A DNA stretch of 64,000 nt from Nannizziopsis barbatae (Eukaryota > Ascomycota > Eurotiomycetes > Onygenales > Nannizziopsiaceae), in NCBI GenBank assembly GCA_014964245.1, contig JACVYH010000002.1, positions 1,205,501 to 1,269,500 of the forward strand, read 5' to 3'. Both the position numbers and the translations under genes were made by a program. Shown here piece by piece: positions 57,254 to 64,000 of the stretch. The notes below the pieces were generated by a model. The model saw only the letters and a program-made list of their open reading frames with translations, was not told the DNA's origin and made no database searches. Position 1 is the first letter of the stretch, and each line of letters starts with the position of its first letter.

Positions 57254-60200
57254 ATATGAAATTTCTTTAAAGCTTAGATTTTTTAGTCTTTTAATAAAAT
57301 GCTATTATTAAAGAACTAGAGATATTTATAGATTATATAAAGTCTTATTTAGTTTAAAAATTTTATTATTTATCTGATATTCAGAAAATTAATACATGAA
57401 TATTACTTTCTCTAGAATTACATGCATAAAAACATTAATAGTATTATATTATATTAATTCTAGATTAAATTAAGCTGCTATAATAATAAATATTTAAAAT
57501 AATTTTATTATAAGTATAGCTGCATATGTTTCTTTTATCTGAAAATCTAGTTATTAATTATTCTAAATTACTAACTGAGTTTTACATTTGTTTAATATGT
57601 TATTTTTATTAAACTTATACATATATACTTATATATAATTAAGTGTTTAATAATCTAGAATACTTGCTTTAATTATTTTCATTCAGAAATTTATTTTCTT
57701 ATAACTTTTAAGATGTGATTCTTTTACTTTTCTTTATAATTATTAAAACAGATAAATATTTATATTTTAATAATGCTTTAATTTAGATAATAGCTGACTT
57801 AAATGCAATTTATAAATTACTTTTAAATTTTTCTAAGCTAGTTTTTATAATTTAAAAGCTGATCTTTTCTTTTTCTTTTTTCTGCTTTTCTAAGAATAAT
57901 TATTCTTATAATTTTCATGTTTTCTAATTAATCTGATTATAAATATCATTTTTTAGAATTTGAAATTACTTTATTAGAAGATCTGAAAATCATTTAACTT
58001 GTTTAAAATTTTTTTCAGAACATGAAAACTTACTAATAAAATTAGTAAAGAAGTTAAATAGTAATTGTTTTTAAGCTCTTCAAGTATCTTTAATGCTAGT
58101 TATTTAAGATTAGCTTATTACTTTTACAGCTATTTTATAGATTTTCTTAAAGATATTTTTTTATCATTCTGAATTCTTAAATTTATTATAAAATTAATAT
58201 TATCTTTATCTTGCAGAGTAATTTATTATTAAAATTCATAAATTCTTTTATTTATATAATTAAGCAGATTAGTTATGCAATCTAATTCTAGATTCTTTAA
58301 GTTATTTTAAGCTGTTATCTTTAAATTCTTAATATTATTATTAAATATTATATTCTTATTAAAGATTATATTTCTAATTTTTATAATCTTACTAGTATAA
58401 GAATTTTAAATCTGATAAATGTTTATTAAAGAATATTTCATAAAAAGATTTATTCATACTCTTTTTTTAAAGTAGTTCTTCTGATTAGTTTTTTTTAGAA
58501 AGCTTATTACTAAAACAAACATCTTGTAATTATACACTTATAAGTGTGAAGTTTTTAATTTAAATAATTCTAGAACTCCAGTTCATTCAGCTAGTTAATT
58601 GTAAAATTATTAGTATAAGATTTGTTTATTATATGCTTCTTTTAGCATATGATTATATAAGTATACAGCAGCAGCAGTAATTTCTAATTATAATTTAATT
58701 AATAATTTCATTGCATTTTACATAGTATTTGCTTTTTTCTTTATTATTTATCTTATTTTTTTAACAGCTTCATTTAAAGATTATGTATGTGATGAAAATG
58801 ATTGAAATGCAAGTTCTTTATTCATGATAAATTTGCTAATTTCTTTACTTATTAATTCATAATTTAATTTAATTTCTTAAATAATTATTTTTTATATTTT
58901 TATATAGTTAAAAAAGTTAGATAAAGCATATAATATTATTTTATGAAACTTGTTTAATATATAATAATTTCAGAAATAATTTAAGTATTTATTTATTAGA
59001 AGTAGCAAGTAATTATGCTTGTTTATTTTTTTATGATAATCATGAAAATTTATAATAATTTAATAGCTTATTTATAACAGAATTAATTAAGATTTTTATC
59101 TTATTTATTTTATTATTTTATATTAATTACATAAGTTACATTTTACTATTCATGAGTCATGTATTTATATTTTATTAGTATTTAAAGTAAGTTATTAAAA
59201 AACTTAAGTATTAAAATATTTAATATGCAAATGCTACTTTAAAACATCTTCAGAAAGTACTTTATACTTTAATTAAGAATTATAAATATTTCTTCTTAAG
59301 AACATGCTTATTCTAAGATTCTTTAAATTATGATTTTTTATAATTAAGTTTTTTAAAATAAATTATCTGTATTAGAATGTTATATCTGCAATCATTTATT
59401 TATTTTTAATAAATCTATTACTTATTAAAGTATTTTACTAATAATACTTAAGTATATTAAGCTTTTATAATAATATTAAAATAATAATAAACTCTTTATA
59501 ATATAAAATATTAAATAATTATAGTATTTAATTTCATATAAATGTTTTCTTCTAGCTAAAAATTTTTAGATTAATATTCATGTTTTTATAATTAATAATA
59601 AAAACTTTTGAGTTTCTTGCTAGTATAAAATCATTTTTTATTATTTTTTTAAAATTAATAAAGCAGCTTATATTATTAAAAACATGATTTATAAAGCTAG
59701 AATTAAGAATAATAAAACTTTTTAAGAAATAAGTAATGTTACTAATCATATTTAACATAGCACATTCTGTATAAAAATCAGTTTCAGTTTTAAATAATAT
59801 TTTATCAGTTATATTATTATGTATAAAATTACAAGAACTTTTTACTATTTTCATTTCTTTTATTTTTTTAAATTTTGCATATTATTAATTAGTATTAAAT
59901 TCTATTTAAATATAATTAATTATTAAATTTTAAAGATTCTTCTTCTTCTTTTTATTAGTAAACTTAAACTTTTTCTTTTTTTTAGTAATGTAATATTTCT
60001 TAAATTTATTAATCTTCTTCTTAAGATCTGAATTATAAGAAATCTTTTCTTTAATCTTTTTAATAAATTTCTTATTTCTTAAGAAATTAAAGTTTTTCAG
60101 ATGAATTCATGAGCAAGCATATTAGCATTTCTTAAGTAAGTATTAAAAATCACATACTTTATATTTAATAAAATTATTTTTTTTATTTATTTTTTTAATA

Positions 60201-61447
60201 GAATTTTATTTACTATATGCTTATTTTTAGTTCATATTTTTAGTTTAGCTTATAAATAAAAAGAAAACTTATTTTTATAAAAATCTATTATTTAATTCAG
60301 GCTTTTATAAATTTATATAAAAGAATGATTCTTATTAAAATTTATTCTTTAATTTATTTATTTTAATTATCATATAATCAGTAATTAATTCTTTAAAATC
60401 TTTAATAATTAACATTACAGATTTTATATTCTTGTTAATCTTATATTTATTACTTGTTTAATAAGTATTAGTAAAGATTTTAATTTTATTAAGATATCTG
60501 ATTTTTTTAATTAGAATTTTAAAAATAAGTTAAGAATCTGTTATCTCACTTATATTCTAATCTGTTATTTTAATTACTTAATTTTGAAAATTATAAATTT
60601 ATTTATAAAGCTTCTTATAACTCATGTTATTAATTAGTTTAATTATTATAATATATTTATAATAAAAATTATTTAAAATGAAATTTTTTATTCTGCTTAT
60701 TTATTTTTCTAATATCTGAAAGCATTTAAAAAGCTATTTATTTTTTATATAATATTTATTTTATAGTTTTTATAATATTATAATACACATTAATTTTTTT
60801 AATTCTTTAATATTTTAATGTTAAATATTATATATTTTTCTTTTTCTATTATAAAAAATCATTTTATAGCTTAAAGTACTTTAAAACTTCTAATATAATT
60901 TAATTTTTTTATTATATACTTTTTATTCTTCTCTTAGTACTTTAATATAAAGTTTTATTTTTATTAAGATATTAGAAATTGAAATTATTATAGTGCTTAA
61001 AACTGAAGTTTCAGATCCTATACTTAATATATTAATAATATTAATATTTACTTTTACTTTAGCCTGACATCTTACAGCTATTTATAATAATTAATATTTT
61101 ACTAATATTAATTCTACTAATTTTAATTTACTTAAAGAAAATAATATTTTTAATTTTTAAAATATTTTTAGTTCTTTAAGAATTTTTTCACTAGTAATTA
61201 CTTGTTTTTTTAGATGATTATTCTTAGTTTTACTAAGAAACATGTGCTTTTAACTTAGCTAATTCTTCTTCTTATTAAAATATATCTTTGATTAATTCTT
61301 TATTAACATGTTATTAAATTAAGATTATTTCTTATTTAATTTTATCTTAATATATTATTAATTAGTATATTTAATCTGAAATAAGAATTTATATATATTT
61401 CTGTTTAATTAATTAATTTATATAATAATAAAGAGATAAACAGTATA
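57254..61447 (-). repeat. Internal 5' half of copia element C
   Basis: About 4.2 kb of AT-rich mutated DNA on the 5' side of element C (gag, protease and integrase should lie here in minus-strand order). Apart from the protease segment no intact frame remains and no host gene is supported. Confidence 0.6.
59552..59854 (-). pseudogene. Copia protease-region fragment (element C)
   Basis: A surviving 100-codon frame includes ILNSSFINHVFNNISCF. This aligns with the copia protease DSGAxxHxxxxxxxF region, with the catalytic Asp replaced by Asn, followed by a NDFILARNSKVFI stretch like the conserved region after the active site. Mutated and non-functional. Confidence 0.65.
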
Positions 61448-61629
61448 TGAGACTCTTAATTATTAAGTGATCTGCATGAAATACTTCTTTTTATTAATAA
61501 ATTTATATGTATTACTTTATATGAGAGATATTTATCTTAAGCATTCTCATATCAGTTATGCAGTAAATTATGATTTAACTATATAGAGCTAGTATACAAA
61601 TAATTTGACGAGGGCCATATTATGTAACA
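61448..61629 (-). repeat. 5' LTR of copia element C
   Basis: 182 bp. The island-side end (gacgagggccatattatg, ending gtaaca) keeps G and C that the other LTR has lost (aataagaatcatattatat). So here too mutation fades toward unique DNA. Confidence 0.8.
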
Positions 61630-61883
61630 AAACCTTGCCCGTGATGCATTGATAAGATAAGATCGGATATCCAGTTATTCCGATAATTTTCCATCAAGTT
61701 AGTCAGCATCTCTACTAATGATCTAAGCCTAATTAGGTTAGCCCTTAAGCATACCAGTTTTTCTAGCTTAAAGCAAAATATTTGGCGACCTCTGTAGCTG
61801 TCCGTATCACCAAAACAGTCCCCGTCCACCTGCAGTTTTGGACGCCACGAAGAACGTGCAGACGTTGTCCAACGAATTTTAAG

Positions 61884-64000
61884 ATGGCAGAAAAACGCAA
61901 GCTTCGGCAATCCCTATCATCGAAATCTCGAAGATCCGGTGCCCAAACTTATCGACTAGTTCCAGCGAAAAGAAAAGCTACAACTCCCGCTGAAGAATCG
62001 CCGAAACCGTCGACGCCTGTCCAAGAGCCTCTACCGACGAAGGTCAAAGATGCCGACCAATTGCCAACCCTAAGTAAAGCCCAGTCTTTGCAGCTCTCGC
62101 TGAGGGACTATCAATCATATGGCGAAAGGTGAGCTTGAGCTCGTACTGAAAGCTGCTTTCATTCTGACCAGCGGATACTTAGTGCTGTGGCTGCGGCTGC
62201 GCTTCAACGTTCACAAGCAAAATGGCTTCAAGATTGTATTTTTGAGAAATACTGGACAAAGCCTTCGCGGAAGAAAGGACAGCCACCCCCCGTAAACCCG
62301 CCGAAAGACTCAATGACCAAGCTAGGGCCCTGTACGATTGTGATCGAGCCGCATCGTTTCGAAGTTATGCTCTATACAGTTCGAAACCAGCACGCTAGCT
62401 CGACATATACTCCCCAGCCTCGAAAGCCTCAAGTTCATGTACAATACACGGCGCCAAGCAGCTCTAATGCTTTCCATCAATACCAGCCCCATCCTCTGCC
62501 TCTTCCTCCCCAGCAAATACAACCGGTACCACCGAATTCTCATGCTCCGCCTACATATAACCCCCAACCCCCTCTTCTAATATCCCCTTCCATAACGCCG
62601 GCTCCCACACGGATAAATCAGACACCGCAACATACTAGCGGACTAGCCCCCCTGCCCAACCCTCCAGAACCATTACCAGCACCCGCTTTGGCTCAACCTC
62701 ATTCCTCCTCGGGAGAGCCAAGTGGCCCTCCTCAACACAACATACCGCCGGAACCTACTCGATCACCTCAGCCGCCTCCTGAAAAGTCTACAGAGCCCTC
62801 TCCGCAACCTTCGAAAAGTAATCCGGACCCAGTCATACAGATGTTAGCCACGAGAGCCGCCGTAAATCCTGAACTAAAAGCCCTTATGAAGGTTGTCGCC
62901 TCGAGTTCAGCGAGCCAAGAGCAGCTGCGTGCATTTCAGGCGCATATAGATGAGCTCAATGCGATTATTGCAAGTAGGAAACAGCAAGAGTCCAGGGTAC
63001 AATCTCCACAAACGAATTCACCATACTCGAACTCGTCTCCTGCTCCTCCGGGACCTCCACGCTCGATGCCAGCACCTCCACCTGTTGCCAGACCACCGCC
63101 AAAGCCCATTGCATTTCAGCCACCGCCACCACCTCCCTCAAATCATCATCTTTACGCTCCCCCACCTCAACATATTCCCCAAAATTCATACCCTCCAGCA
63201 CCACAAATTCGATCAAAATTTCCCCATTATCCTCCACCGCCACCACCTCCTCCTTATATTCACCAGCAGCGGCAACACCCACATCTTCTACCCACAAAAC
63301 CGGACATTAAGGGCGTAGTGTTCGAATTTGTTACCCCTCAAGCTCCCGGACTTTCTGCTTCGGGTGATAGGTACCTTCTTCCAGAAAACATGATTATCGA
63401 TTATATTCCACCAGGTACACAGGTCATTGCATCGTTCTTAGTTGTGAAAAAGGTTGGCCCTTCGGGAAGGCCACTCGATGAGCTCGACTTGTTGACTAGC
63501 AAAGCGAAGGCCAAAAAGACCAAGGCTGCCAACACGAGTTCGAAGGGCCAGGCGTCCTCTAAAGAGGACCAAGCGGCTACAAACCAAGAACCTCCTCAGC
63601 CAGCAGCTTCCACTGATGAGAAACCGCCCGTTTCTACAAAACCGGACGATAATACATCTCAACTACCGGAACCCAAAGAATACTATCAGCCTATCACGAT
63701 GCGGCTGTTGGCACACAACCCTCGTACTCTTGAACCGCTGTCCAGAGTTGTTAAACCCCTTCAAGAAGTTCAACGACATATGAACGATGTCATGGATCGA
63801 ATAGAACGAGCTCCGATTTGTTATCTAGCCATGAGATTGCCCCGGGATAAACCTGGCAAGCATTTGCAGGATGACGAGGCCGCGAACGGAAAGGAGGTCT
63901 CTAGAAATGGAACAGGCAACAAAAATGCTAGCAGAGACAAACGTGAAAATCGTTGGACTCGGGATGCTTCTGATATCGGCGTTGATGATTCCGATACCGT
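61884..64000 (+). CDS. SWC3: SWC3-like subunit of the SWR1 chromatin-remodelling complex (5' part)
   Basis: Exon 1 is 61,884-62,128 (MAEKRKLRQSLSSKSRRSGA). A 54-bp intron (gtgagc...cttag with a ctgac branch site) joins LRDYQSYGE to SAVAAAALQRSQAKW. Exon 2 then stays open to the window end, so at least 687 residues and incomplete. The complex exchanges H2A for H2A.Z in nucleosomes; this subunit's own role is poorly known. Conserved segments visible are LPTKVKDADQLPTL, WLQDCIFEKYWTKPSRKKG, PPKDSMTKLGPCTIVIEPH with F-VMLYTV, a long Pro/Gln-rich linker, DPVIQMLATRAAVNPELKAL followed by MKVVA, QEQLRAFQAHIDELNAII, VVFEF, the region around PENMIIDYIPPGTQVIASFL, then EYYQPITMRLLAHNPRTLEP. These match the order I recall in Eurotiomycete SWC3-domain proteins. 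The intron acceptor was chosen because it alone keeps the QRSQAKW frame. Confidence 0.82.

Larger units (their letters stand above)
32990..61629 (-). mobile_element. Ty1/copia element C, RIP-mutated host of a transposon nest
   Basis: Outer shell of the 28.6-kb nest. Its 182-bp 5' LTR is 61,448-61,629; on the minus strand it starts TGTTACATAATATGGCC and ends GAGTCTCA. Its 3' LTR is split by element B into 32,990-32,997 and 38,671-38,840. Internal DNA is 38,841-41,883 plus 57,254-61,447, about 7 kb, divided by element D and the foldback element. Coding relics on the minus strand run in the right order: a copia-type protease segment near 59.6-59.8 kb and a copia RT catalytic segment near 41.8 kb. 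The flanking 5-mers (cggga left, aaacc right) do not match, so the ends may derive from a rearrangement or from two copies. Confidence 0.75.

Overview
The window looks like nuclear DNA of a filamentous ascomycete (Pezizomycotina, most likely Eurotiomycetes). Genes have 43-109 bp GT-AG introns. The mitochondrial EF-G, threonine dehydratase and SWR1-complex proteins read like Eurotiomycete orthologues as I remember them. The genome is bipartite: gene islands with normal base composition are embedded in extremely AT-rich DNA where CpG is almost absent and every transposon reading frame is full of stops. That is the usual signature of repeat-induced point mutation (RIP) on transposons. Species cannot be fixed from sequence alone.

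Layout. (1) 1-12,058: AT-rich mutated DNA with a minus-strand, 5'-truncated SINE-like insertion (2,769-3,200, perfect 13-bp target duplication), a pogo-like transposase relic (about 10.8-11.8 kb) and a mutated terminus of a foldback transposon (about 11,835-11,905). (2) 12,064-17,744: full-length Ty1/copia element A with two 193-bp LTRs. (3) 17,745-32,989: gene island with a poorly resolved accessory part (17.9-19.4 kb), a tail-anchored APH-like kinase, a small coiled-coil gene with no AUG start, threonine dehydratase (ILV1), mitochondrial ribosomal protein bL36m, mitochondrial EF-G (MEF1) and an ABHD12/Bem46-like hydrolase. (4) 32,990-61,629: a nest of transposons. Copia element C (minus strand) is the outer shell. 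Copia element B (a second copy of A) sits in one C LTR, a 668-bp un-mutated foldback element sits in the C 3' half, and a large Ty3/gypsy element D (minus strand) sits in the C RT region. D in turn carries two GC-rich SINE-like retroposons, one in an LTR and one in its 5' internal part. (5) 61,630-64,000: start of a second gene island with the 5' part of a SWC3-like SWR1-complex gene that runs off the window.

Genes together: bL36m and MEF1 are adjacent on the same strand and both serve mitochondrial translation. ILV1 diverges from bL36m across about 1.5 kb. MEF1 and the hydrolase converge. I re-derived the spliced models by hand from reading frame, splice signals and family similarity. All five complete models (kinase, ILV1, bL36m, MEF1, hydrolase) close in frame.

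The most interesting material is the stratigraphy of the transposon nest. Old layers are saturated with C-to-T and G-to-A changes, while the innermost SINE-like and foldback elements are un-mutated. Mutation fades over a few hundred bases at the island borders. The long SINE-like family has a common 3' tail, tRNA-like or unrelated heads, and GC-rich hairpin-bearing tandem repeats.
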